Shown here: positions 16,825 to 24,339 of the stretch, one piece after another
Layout of the letters: each line of letters starts with the position of its first letter
How positions within the stretch are numbered: the first letter of the stretch is position 1
The notes under the pieces: generated by a model
The model's input: the letters and a program-made list of their open reading frames with translations, nothing else
What the model was told of the DNA's origin: nothing
The model's database searches: none
Assembly: GCF_001509485.1 (NCBI RefSeq)
Contig: NZ_LLZI01000276.1
Location: 56,216 to 120,215 of the forward strand
DNA: 64,000 nucleotides
From: Streptomyces sp. NRRL F-4489
GTDB lineage: Bacteria; Actinomycetota; Actinomycetes; Streptomycetales; Streptomycetaceae
Direction: 5' to 3'
Position numbers and translations under genes: made by a program

Positions 16825-18620
16825 GCATGCCGCCCCGGCAGCCGCTCGGCCATGTCGGTCAGCTTCTGCCGTACACCCTTGGCGGCGATACCGGCCCGCT
16901 CCGGGTCGTGGACGGCGGCCTTGGCGGCCTTCTTGGCCTGGGTCTTCATGATGTGCGGCGGGATCGGGGCGATCTCGTTGTCCACCTTGAATTCCAGGAC
17001 CACCGGGACGTCGGAGGCCAGCGCCTCCTCCCACGCCTTGCCGATCTGCTTGGGCTTGTCGCAGTAGATGCCCTTCAGGCCCAGGAGCTGGGCGTACCGG
17101 GCGTAGGGAACGTCGGGGATCACCTGCGAGCCGGGGTACTTGGGGTCGCCGGCCATGGCGCGCTGCTCCCAGGTGACCTGGTTGAGGTCCTGGTTGTTGA
17201 AGACGCAGAAGATGAACGGGGCCGGGCCGGAGAGCCGGTCGAGGTAGCGCTTGATGGTGATCATCTCGTTCATGCCGTTCATCTGGAACGCCCCGTCGCC
17301 GACGAACGCGATCACCGGCCGGTCCGGGTACGCGAACCGCGCGGCGATCGCGTACGGCGTCCCCGGGCCCATCGTCGCCAGGGTGCCGGACAGCGACGCC
17401 CGCATGCCCTGACGCAGTCTCAGGTGCCTGGCCCACCAGTTCGTCCCGGAGCCGGAGTCCGCGGTGAGGATGCAGCCGTCGGGCAGGCGGGGGGACAGCT
17501 CGGCGGCGACCGCCTGGGGGTTGATGACGCCGCCGAAGTGCTGGCCCGCCCACCGGTCGCACAGGTCGGTCCACTCGCGGACGTCCTTCTCGATCTGCTC
17601 GCGCCAGGAGCGGTCCTCCTTGCGGTGCAGGAGGGGGATCAGCGCGCGCAGGGTCTCCTTGGAGTCGCCGACGAGGTGGGCGTCCATGGGGTAGCGGATG
17701 CCGATCATCCGCCCGTCGATGTCGATCTCGACGCCCTTGGCCTGGCCCTCGTCCGGCAGCCACTCCGCGTACGGGAAGCTGCTGCCGATCATGAACAGGG
17801 TGTCGCAGTTCCGCATCATGTTGTCGCTGGCCCGGCTGCCGAGCAGGCCGATCGGGCCGGTGACGAACGGCAGGTCGTCGGGCAGCACCTCGCGGCCGAG
17901 CAGCGCCTTGGCGACGCCCGCGCCCAGCAGTTCCGCGACCTCGGTGACCTCGGCCTGGGCCTTCGCGGCGCCCTGGCCGATGAGCATCGCCACCTTCCGG
18001 CCCTCGTTGAGGATGTCCGCGGCCTTGCGCAGCTCGTCCGGGTCGGGCAGGACGCGGGGCTGGGACCAGCCGACGCTGGAGAAGACCGAGCCGTGCGCTT
18101 TCGGCGGTGACGGCTGGGCGTCCGACTCCTGAACGTCCTCGGGGATGATGACGGTGGCGACGCCGCGCGTGGTGAGCGCGGTCTTGAAGGCCCGGTCGAT
18201 CACATGCCTGGCCTGGCCCGGGTGCACCACCATCTGGCAGAACTCCGAGACGTCCGCGAACAGCCGCTCCAGGTCCACTTCCTGCTGGTAGTGCGCGCCG
18301 AGGCTGAGCCGCTTCTGCTGGCCGACCACGGCGACCACCGGCTGGTGGTCCAGTTTGGCGTCGTACAGCCCGTTGAGCAGGTGCACCGCCCCCGGCCCGG
18401 AGGTCGCCGTGCAGCAGCCCACCTCACCGGTGAACTTGGCATGCGCGCAGGCCATGAAGGCGGCCATCTCCTCATGGCGGGTCTGGATGAACTCCGGATG
18501 CCCCTTGGCCCGGTCGAACGCGCCCACCAGGCCGTTGATGCCGTCGCCGGGGTAGCCGTAGACCCGCTCGACCCCCCATTCGCGCAGGCGCTGCAAGACG
18601 AAGTCGGCGACCAGCGTCAT
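16821..18620 (-). CDS. Thiamine-pyrophosphate enzyme, pyruvate oxidase / quinone-dependent pyruvate dehydrogenase-like
   Basis: A 599-residue ThDP enzyme with the three domains of the POX/AHAS family. The N-terminal Pyr domain has RVYGYPGDGINGL and catalytic Glu in TRHEEMAAFMA; the central domain binds FAD-like cofactors; the C-terminal PP domain has the ThDP motif from VGDGAFQMNG to NNQDLNQ. GGAGA precedes the ATG at 18620. Family members decarboxylate pyruvate or related 2-oxoacids to acetate or acetyl-phosphate. It is first in a minus-strand operon with the enolase-superfamily and FAD/Fe-S genes, so it may act on the 2-oxoacid made by them. Acetolactate-synthase-like chemistry cannot be excluded. 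Confidence 0.88.
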   Translation of the reverse strand: MTLVADFVLQRLREWGVERVYGYPGDGINGLVGAFDRAKGHPEFIQTRHEEMAAFMACAHAKFTGEVGCCTATSGPGAVHLLNGLYDAKLDHQPVVAVVGQQKRLSLGAHYQQEVDLERLFADVSEFCQMVVHPGQARHVIDRAFKTALTTRGVATVIIPEDVQESDAQPSPPKAHGSVFSSVGWSQPRVLPDPDELRKAADILNEGRKVAMLIGQGAAKAQAEVTEVAELLGAGVAKALLGREVLPDDLPFVTGPIGLLGSRASDNMMRNCDTLFMIGSSFPYAEWLPDEGQAKGVEIDIDGRMIGIRYPMDAHLVGDSKETLRALIPLLHRKEDRSWREQIEKDVREWTDLCDRWAGQHFGGVINPQAVAAELSPRLPDGCILTADSGSGTNWWARHLRLRQGMRASLSGTLATMGPGTPYAIAARFAYPDRPVIAFVGDGAFQMNGMNEMITIKRYLDRLSGPAPFIFCVFNNQDLNQVTWEQRAMAGDPKYPGSQVIPDVPYARYAQLLGLKGIYCDKPKQIGKAWEEALASDVPVVLEFKVDNEIAPIPPHIMKTQAKKAAKAAVHDPERAGIAAKGVRQKLTDMAERLPGRHA

Positions 18621-18850
18621 CACGTTCTCCCTCGGACTCGTACCGCGACCCACACCTCGGCCGTCACCAGCACCGGGTGACCTGCGGCACTCCTCCGTAA
18701 ACGGACCCCGGCCCCGGCTCTCCCGAGCGGACGAGGAAAGCTCAGCCGACTGGCGGAGGGGGAAGCGGCGGGGCGGGCGGGAGAACGGGGAGCGGACCCG
18801 GCGGCCACCCGGGACGTCCGGGCCGGCGGCGGGCCAGGCATGATGCCGGT

Positions 18851-19120
18851 ATGGAAACCGGTTTCCCCTGGGGGTCCATCCCCACCGTCGACCTCCGCCT
18901 GTGGCGCTCCGACGCCATCGTGCTGTTCGACTGGCTGATGACCACCGACCTGACCACCGTACCGACCACGCATCCGGCGCAGCGGCAGGCCCTCGCCGAC
19001 CTGCTGACGCGGCTGGAGGAGGTGGACGTCATCGAGTCCACCGAGGAAGAGATCGCCGCGGCCCAGGCAGAGGTGGCCAGGGACATGGGCTGCTCCCCCG
19101 GCCCGGGAACGGACGGATAG
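18851..19120 (+). CDS. Small conserved-looking hypothetical protein
   Basis: An 89-residue acidic protein without signal peptide or membrane segment. The N-terminal half holds a Trp/Leu-rich amphipathic stretch (VDLRLWRSDAIVLFDWLM) and the middle an all-helical region (QRQALADLLTRLEEVDVIES). The size and single helical hairpin are reminiscent of small antitoxin-like or regulatory proteins, but I recognise no family. Codon use with GC in third positions supports coding. It is isolated between the TPP-enzyme operon and a convergent peptidoglycan-hydrolase gene. Confidence 0.6.
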   Translation: METGFPWGSIPTVDLRLWRSDAIVLFDWLMTTDLTTVPTTHPAQRQALADLLTRLEEVDVIESTEEEIAAAQAEVARDMGCSPGPGTDG

Positions 19121-19183
19121 CGCAACCCCGCCGCCCGCCAATGGTCCACTTCAAGGGCCTCCCCGCAGCAAGGCCCGGGGCCG

Positions 19184-20431
19184 TCACTGGAAGAGGCGGC
19201 GCCAGGTTTCCGGGCCCGGGTAGCCGTCGGCGTCGGGGCCGCGCCAGCCCTGGGCGCGTTGGAATGCCTCGACGTTGCGGCGGTCGCTCTCGGACCAGTG
19301 GGGGCTGGGGCCGACCGTGTAGTGCCGGCCGAATCCCTTCTTCACCAGTTGCTGGCCGAGCTGGGTCACGAAGGTGTTGGACTGGCCCGGTCGGAATACT
19401 CCGCGTCCGGGGAAGGCGGGTCCGGTCCCCGCCGTCCCGCTGCCGTTCGCTGCCGGTGGGATGTCGTGGCCGATGCCGTTCACCAGGTGCCGCCAGGTGT
19501 CGGGGCCCGGTATGCCGTCGGCCTCCGCGCCGTGCCAGCCCTGGGCGCGCTGGAACGCCGCGGTGGCCTGCTGGTCGGCCTGTCCCCAGGACGGGCCGGG
19601 GCCGACGGAGTAGAAGCGCGCGCCGCCGCGCTGGACGAGCATGTTCCCCAACTGGGTGATGTAGGCGTTGTGTTGGCCGGGGGCGAACATCGCGGCGCCG
19701 GGGAAGGCGCCGTGGGCGGGTTGGGGGGAGGTGCCTCCGCCGGTGTGGCTCGCGCCGCTGTCGCTTCCGCCGCCGGCCGGGATCGCGCGTGAGCGGTAGG
19801 CCACGTAGCCGGCGGTGTGGTTCCAGTACGGGAAGGGGGTCACCCGGCGCAGTGCGTGGGGCGGGGTGAGTTCGTAGGCGATGTAGCGGGTGTGCGCGGT
19901 GTTCGCCCAGCCGCCGAAGAGGACGACGTGCGAACCGTGGGTGGGGTTGGCCGGGTTGTGGTAGAGGAGCATGTCGCCGGGCTGGAGGGCGTTCTTGCTC
20001 ACCCGGACCCCGTAGGAGGCCAGGCTTCCGGTCCACTGGCTGCCGGACAGGCCCCACGCCATCGACACGAATCCCGAGCAGTCCTGCCGGTAGCCCTCGT
20101 AGTAGCTGCTCATGCTGTACCGCACCCCGCGGTCCACCCAGTGCTGGGCGCGGCGCAGGATCTCCGCCCGGCTCGTCACGGCGCCGTGGCGGGCGGCGGT
20201 CTGCAGCGCGGTCCGGCCGGCGGCGGCCGTGCCCGGCGCGGCGGCCGCGGGCTGGGCGGCGCAGACCTGGGCGGCGCCGGCGACGGTGGTGACGGTCGCC
20301 ATCGCCACCATCAGCGCCCCGGTCGTGGCGCGCCCCGCCCGCGCCGAACGCGCCGCGCACCGGCCCTCGTCGCAGCCGGGGCAGTCGCAGTCGGACGGGG
20401 CGAGGACTTCCTGGAAGAGGGGGAGGGACAT
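19184..20431 (-). CDS. Secreted NlpC/P60-like peptidoglycan hydrolase with two peptidoglycan-binding domains
   Basis: A 415-residue exported protein. Before the hydrophobic signal segment there is an unusual cysteine cluster, CDCPGCDEGRC. The mature part has an NlpC/P60-like papain fold with catalytic Cys in YRQDCSGFVSMAWG and His in THGSHVVLFGG, then a Ser/Gly linker and two C-terminal repeats of about 75 residues (FAPGQHNAYITQLG... and FRPGQSNTFVTQLG...). Each repeat ends in FQRAQGW...DG.PGP.TWR, a PG_binding_1-like pattern. It probably cleaves stem peptides and binds the wall through the repeats. It shares the Cys-rich leader idea with the hydrolase at 27982-28935. Confidence 0.85.
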   Translation of the reverse strand: MSLPLFQEVLAPSDCDCPGCDEGRCAARSARAGRATTGALMVAMATVTTVAGAAQVCAAQPAAAAPGTAAAGRTALQTAARHGAVTSRAEILRRAQHWVDRGVRYSMSSYYEGYRQDCSGFVSMAWGLSGSQWTGSLASYGVRVSKNALQPGDMLLYHNPANPTHGSHVVLFGGWANTAHTRYIAYELTPPHALRRVTPFPYWNHTAGYVAYRSRAIPAGGGSDSGASHTGGGTSPQPAHGAFPGAAMFAPGQHNAYITQLGNMLVQRGGARFYSVGPGPSWGQADQQATAAFQRAQGWHGAEADGIPGPDTWRHLVNGIGHDIPPAANGSGTAGTGPAFPGRGVFRPGQSNTFVTQLGQQLVKKGFGRHYTVGPSPHWSESDRRNVEAFQRAQGWRGPDADGYPGPETWRRLFQ

Positions 20432-20502
20432 GGCCTCTGCTTTCGGGCGGGAGGGGGCACGTCACCGCGCGGGCCGGCGGGTGAGTGAGGTGCGTGGGGG
20501 CG

Positions 20503-21303
20503 TCAGGGCTCGGCCGGGGTGGCGGGCGCGGCGCCCGTGCCGTCCGGCGCGGTCCGGCGGCGGTTGACGAGGACGGCGGTGCCGGCGCACAGTGCGCCGA
20601 GGCTGAGCAGGATCAGGCCCCACAGGCCGCCGGCGCCGGTGCGGGCGAGTGCCCCGCCGAGTGACGAGCCGCCGGTGGAGTCCGCGCCGCCACCGGAGCC
20701 GGCGGTGGCGTCCGCCCCGGTGGCGCCGCCCGTCCCGGACCCGTCCCCCTGGGCCGTTCCGGTCGCCTGGAGGGTGACGCGGGCGGTGGCACCGGCGAGG
20801 GCGGGCGGAAGGTCGGCGGGGACGGCCAGGGTCAGTTTCAGGTGGCGGGTGTCGCGGGCGGGCACCGTACGGGCGTCGCCCAGTCCGACCGCCTTGGCCA
20901 ACGGCGTGCCGGGCGAGGCGAGTTGGTGTTCGTGGCCGCCGCATTCCCCGTTGCGCCAGGCGACCGAGCATTCGCGTACGCCGGCGACCAGGCCCCCGCC
21001 GTCGGTGAGCCGGCCGGTGCCCCACAGCCGCAGCGACTGCGTGAGCGGCGCGCTGTGGGTGGAGACCACGTCGAGGTAGCGGTCCACCTGGTCGCCGGGG
21101 TGCAGGCCGAGGGTGTCGGCCGTCCAGGAGACGCCGGGGCCCGAGCGGACGTAGACCCGTTGCGGGCTGCCGGCGGATCCGTCGTGGCCGGTGGCCGCGG
21201 CCGGGGTCGCCGCGCCCAGTACCGCCACCGCCGCCAGCGCCGCCGCCGCGCCCCTTCGCGCGGCCGGGCGCACCGGCCGCTTCACTTGCCGTGCGAAACG
21301 CAC
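20503..21303 (-). CDS. LARTG-type surface protein, probable sortase E substrate
   Basis: A 266-residue exported protein. GAGGAG lies about 8 bases before the GTG at 21303. A basic n-region and Ala-rich core form a signal peptide with an AAAT-type cut site. The middle is a beta-rich domain with two Cys around RECSVAWRNGECGG, then a Gly/Ser/Ala stalk, and at the end LARTG, a hydrophobic helix and an RRR tail, the class E sortase sorting signal. It is the third gene of a coupled set: TasA-like, signal peptidase, this protein. It probably links the secreted TasA-like filament or another ligand to the wall (inference). Confidence 0.78.
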   Translation of the reverse strand: MRFARQVKRPVRPAARRGAAAALAAVAVLGAATPAAATGHDGSAGSPQRVYVRSGPGVSWTADTLGLHPGDQVDRYLDVVSTHSAPLTQSLRLWGTGRLTDGGGLVAGVRECSVAWRNGECGGHEHQLASPGTPLAKAVGLGDARTVPARDTRHLKLTLAVPADLPPALAGATARVTLQATGTAQGDGSGTGGATGADATAGSGGGADSTGGSSLGGALARTGAGGLWGLILLSLGALCAGTAVLVNRRRTAPDGTGAAPATPAEP

Positions 21304-21307
21304 CGCT

Positions 21308-21952
21308 TCACGCTCCTCGATTGTGTCGTCCACCGCGCCTGGGCAGGAGTTGCCGCGCGCCCCAGCCCAGGAAGTACAGACCCAGCAGCGCGCCGCCGAG
21401 CGCGACCGGCCCGGCCTGGTGCGCCGCCTTGGCCACCGTCCCGACGTGGGGGACGACCGCGACGACCCGGGCGTACTCGCCGGGGCCCGAGAGGTCGATC
21501 TTCCAGGGGTCGGGCCCGGGGTTGGCATCACCCTTGGTCGTGAGCACCCGGCCCGCCGCGTACTGCTCGATCCCGGTGACCCGGTGCAGGACGGGCCGGC
21601 CGTCCTTCGGCGCCCACGGCTCCGGGGGCCGGAACGCCACGACCTGGCCGGTCCGGATGTCCGCGGCGGCGAGGGGCCTGGTCACGGCCAGCGAGCCGGG
21701 CGGCATACCGGGGCGCATCGACGGGGTGAGCACCGGTACGTACCGGACGCCGTACGCCAGCCAGGCGATGCCGGCGGCCAGCGCGCCGAGCGCCAGGGCC
21801 GTGACCAGCAGGGTTGTCACGGTCCTGAACGCCCGGCGAGCCATCCGCGCCGCGGTGGTACGAGCCGCCGCGGCGCGGTGGACCGGGGGCGGGCTTGAGG
21901 CCGCTCGATGGTGCCCGCCCCCGGAGTTCCGCACCGTCGGGCCGGTCATCAC
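21308..21952 (-). CDS. sipW: Signal peptidase I, SipW/ER-type
   Basis: A 214-residue membrane protease of family S26B. An N-terminal hydrophobic helix precedes the catalytic Ser in LTPSMRPGMPPGS. The second catalytic position is a His in VLHRVTGIE rather than the Lys of ordinary bacterial SPase I, and KGDANPGPDP follows. A second hydrophobic segment lies near the C-terminus. The GTG at 21952 overlaps the TGA of the TasA-like gene by 4 bases, and the ATG at 21949 is an alternative. In Bacillus, SipW processes TasA and TapA, and this tight coupling suggests the same job here. It ends 4 bases before the LARTG gene start. Confidence 0.85.
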   Translation of the reverse strand: MMTGPTVRNSGGGHHRAASSPPPVHRAAAARTTAARMARRAFRTVTTLLVTALALGALAAGIAWLAYGVRYVPVLTPSMRPGMPPGSLAVTRPLAAADIRTGQVVAFRPPEPWAPKDGRPVLHRVTGIEQYAAGRVLTTKGDANPGPDPWKIDLSGPGEYARVVAVVPHVGTVAKAAHQAGPVALGGALLGLYFLGWGARQLLPRRGGRHNRGA

Positions 21953-22599
21953 TTCCCGTCGGCCGACGGCGTACCGCTACCGGTGAAGCTGAAGGAGATC
22001 GACTTGATGGTCTGGTCCTTCACCTCGTCCCAGCTCTTCTCGGTGCCGTCCTTGAGGTAGACGTGCAGGCGGACCGGGAGCGCGTTGGTGCCGTCGTGCA
22101 GCAGCTTCTCGCCGGACACGGAGGAGAGCGAGATCGGGAGGGTGGTCTTCTTGGCGATGTCCGCGGCCGAGAGGCCGGAGGCCACGCGCTTGCCGTCCGC
22201 GTCGACGTCGACCACCAGCTGCTTGGCCAGGCCCTCGTTCGCCTCGGTCTTGGCGTAGTTGACCTTCAGGCCGACCGTGTCGATGTCGGTCTTGCCGCCG
22301 GCGGTCAGCTTGACGGTGGTCTGCGCGCCCTCGCCGTCGTTGGCCATCTTGGCGTTGGTCAGCTCGTTCGACAGGTCGGCGTGCTGGTGGCCGTTGACCA
22401 GCAGCGAGACGTCGGCGTTCGAGTCGGGGTCGGGACCGTTCTGCGTGGTGGTGCCGAACAGGCCGGAGGTCGCCAGGCCGGTGGAGGTGCTCAGCGCGTA
22501 ACCACCCGCGGCGAGGAGTCCGGCGCCGGCCAGTACGGCAACACCGGCGATGGCCTTCTTCTTGCGCAAGGCCCGCTTGGTGTTCGTGTCAGTTTCCAC
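21949..22599 (-). CDS. TasA/camelysin-like SipW-dependent secreted protein
   Basis: A 216-residue protein. Residues 12-35 form a SipW-type signal: RALRKKKAIAG then a long small-residue core ending in ALSTSTGLATSGLF, with cleavage likely near residue 37. The mature part is a Lys/Asp/Thr-rich beta-domain with no cysteine, containing FGTTTQNG and NADVSLLVNGHQHADLSNELTNAK, similar in layout to TasA, the biofilm fibre protein, and camelysin-like proteins. It is the first gene of a three-gene unit with its likely dedicated peptidase. TasA homology is inferred from signal type and gene order more than from clear identity. Confidence 0.68.
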   Translation of the reverse strand: METDTNTKRALRKKKAIAGVAVLAGAGLLAAGGYALSTSTGLATSGLFGTTTQNGPDPDSNADVSLLVNGHQHADLSNELTNAKMANDGEGAQTTVKLTAGGKTDIDTVGLKVNYAKTEANEGLAKQLVVDVDADGKRVASGLSAADIAKKTTLPISLSSVSGEKLLHDGTNALPVRLHVYLKDGTEKSWDEVKDQTIKSISFSFTGSGTPSADGK

Positions 22600-23099
22600 A
22601 GGATCCCAACTTCTTTTGTGTGTAGGGGTTTTGACTGGAGGCTTTTCGCCGGAGGCGCACGAAGGTGAGGTGGCATGCGCCTCCGGCGAGGGAGCGGGCC
22701 GGCGGGGTCACCTCTCCGGTGCCCGCCCCGCGGGAGCCCGGCGCCAGGAAGCGCGGCGACAGGGCTCACATGTCGGGATTTGCGGGTTATGTCCGCAGAT
22801 CCCGTGTTCGGCACCCATTAGAGACGCGAAGATTCATTGCAGTCAAATCCGTATGCAACGAATGTGGCGTACGAGACGCTCGGAGGCGCGGGCGGGCGTG
22901 CAACGGGTGTTGCGCCGGGTTGCGAGCCGGGGCCGGGTCGGGCACGAGACGGGGCGCTACTCGGGCGTGGGTCGGGGCGCGAGTCGGGCGTGGGTCGGGG
23001 CGCGAGCCGGGGCCGGGCTTCGGCGTCGCGCACCGCCATGCCCGGCTCCCCCGGCCCGTAGACTGGGGGCGCATATCCGCGCCGCGGCGCGGCCCCAAG
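22600..23099. other. Intergenic region with direct repeats, divergent promoters
   Basis: No gene is supported in this 500-base stretch between the divergent TasA-like and RpiR genes. It contains TTGCA-N12-TGCAA near 22837-22858 in a relatively AT-rich patch that may hold promoters, and a tandem 23-bp repeat at 22961-23006. Confidence 0.5.
22961..23006. repeat. Perfect 23-bp tandem repeat, two copies
   Basis: Two adjacent identical 23-base units, each beginning TCGGGCGTGGGTCGGG and ending CGCGAG, lie about 95 bases upstream of the RpiR start. A GCGAGCCGGGGCCGGG segment on both sides (from 22922 and from 23002) extends the repetitive region. Confidence 0.75.
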
Positions 23100-23987
23100 G
23101 TGGAGGTGGGAAGGTCGCTCCAGGTACGTATCGCGGAGCAGCTGGCGAAGTTGCCGCGCGGCAGCCAGGCTGCCCGGGTCCTCGAAGTCGTCCAGACCAA
23201 CCCGCAGTTCGCGTCCTACGCCTCCGCGCGTGACATGGCCCAGCGGGCCGGTGTCAACGCCTCGACGGTCACCCGCGCGGCCCGCCAGATGGGGTTCGGC
23301 GGCTGGCCCGACCTCCAGCTGGAGGTCCGCAGCCAGTACCTCTCCGCGCTGTCGGCGCCGGAGCTGCTCGACCGGCACTCCACCGAGATGACCGAGACCC
23401 CGGCGCGGGCCGCGCTCCACCAGGACGCCGACCACCTGTCGCGGATGGCGCACACCCTGGATCCGGACGAGATCAAGGCGCTCGCGGCGGCCGTCATGGC
23501 GGCGCCGCGCACCCTGGTCGCCGCGTCCGGCAGCTTCGCCGCGCCGGCCATGGTGCTGTCGTACGTCGGTACGGCGATGGGGTTCGACCTGCGCCTGGAG
23601 ACCCAGGCCGGGACGGAGCGGGCGACGCAGCTGATGGGCCTGCCCCCGGGCGGCTGCCTGGTGATCTTCAATTTCTGGCGCACTCCGCGCGAGCTGATCA
23701 CCATGGCGCAGGCCGCGTCGCGCCGCGATCTCACGGTCTGCCTCGTCACCGACCGCCGCACCAGCCGGCTCGCGCAGGCCGCCGATGTCGTGGTGGCCAT
23801 CCCCAGCGAGAGCACGTCGATCTTTCCCACCCTGACGCCGGCGGTCGCCGTCAGCCAGGCCGTGCTCGCCGAACTCGCCGCCGGCCGGCCCGAGCAGGCC
23901 GCTCGCGCCATCAGCGACATCGAGACGCTGTGGGGCGAGATGGATCTCATGGCCCCGTCGACGGTGGTGTCCGGCCCGGGGCAGTGA
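23100..23987 (+). CDS. MurR/RpiR-family transcriptional regulator
   Basis: A 295-residue regulator. The N-terminal RpiR helix-turn-helix is visible as ASYASARDMAQRAGVNASTVTRAARQMGFGGWPDLQ, and the C-terminal SIS sugar-phosphate-binding domain as LVAASGSFAAPAMVL and CLVTDRRTSRLAQAADVVVAIP. The start is uncertain: GTG at 23100 or 23106 are the only starts before the HTH, within AAGGTGGAGGTG. Such regulators respond to sugar phosphates or amino-sugar phosphates, often from cell-wall recycling, which would suit the neighbouring envelope genes. TGCAA dyads on both flanks are candidate operators (weak evidence). Confidence 0.82.
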   Translation: MEVGRSLQVRIAEQLAKLPRGSQAARVLEVVQTNPQFASYASARDMAQRAGVNASTVTRAARQMGFGGWPDLQLEVRSQYLSALSAPELLDRHSTEMTETPARAALHQDADHLSRMAHTLDPDEIKALAAAVMAAPRTLVAASGSFAAPAMVLSYVGTAMGFDLRLETQAGTERATQLMGLPPGGCLVIFNFWRTPRELITMAQAASRRDLTVCLVTDRRTSRLAQAADVVVAIPSESTSIFPTLTPAVAVSQAVLAELAAGRPEQAARAISDIETLWGEMDLMAPSTVVSGPGQ

Positions 23988-24339
23988 GCGGTGCGGGGCG
24001 ATGATCGCCCCGATATCCCTTCCTGCCCGCTCTCCCCGCCTTCTCTTGCCACCCCTCTTTCCACCCCTCGATCGTTGCGCGCGTAGCTAATTTTGGTGCG
24101 CGCTCACAGCTGTGCAACGATTGCAGCAATCCCGGGTGGATGACTCTGGGCGAAGGACGCGCGAGGAACGCACCGCTCTCGTCGCGGAGCGGTGCTCCGG
24201 CAGCGCACGGGTGGCCGCCCGTACCCAGGCCCTGCCGCACCGCGCCCCGCCGCCGCGCGCCCAGGCGGCGGACCTCACCAGGGCCTCTCCCCCACGGGCC
24301 GCGTCGTACCGCCGCCTCATACGAAGGAGCGACAGCAGC
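23988..24339. other. Intergenic region upstream of the Ig-like secreted protein
   Basis: No gene is supported. An AT-richer patch at 24070-24125 probably carries the promoter and includes TGCAACGATTGCA (24113-24125), a perfect 5-bp dyad TGCAA/TTGCA. Confidence 0.45.
24113..24125. promoter_or_regulatory. TGCAA-N3-TTGCA dyad
   Basis: A perfect inverted repeat, TGCAACGATTGCA, in the promoter region of the large secreted-protein gene. A related TGCAACGAATG lies upstream of the RpiR gene at 22854. It may be an RpiR operator; this rests only on position and similarity. Confidence 0.35.

Noticed and set aside
22961..23006. CRISPR-like interpretation of the repeats before the RpiR gene.
   Set aside because: The two units are directly adjacent with no spacer, and no cas gene exists in the window.
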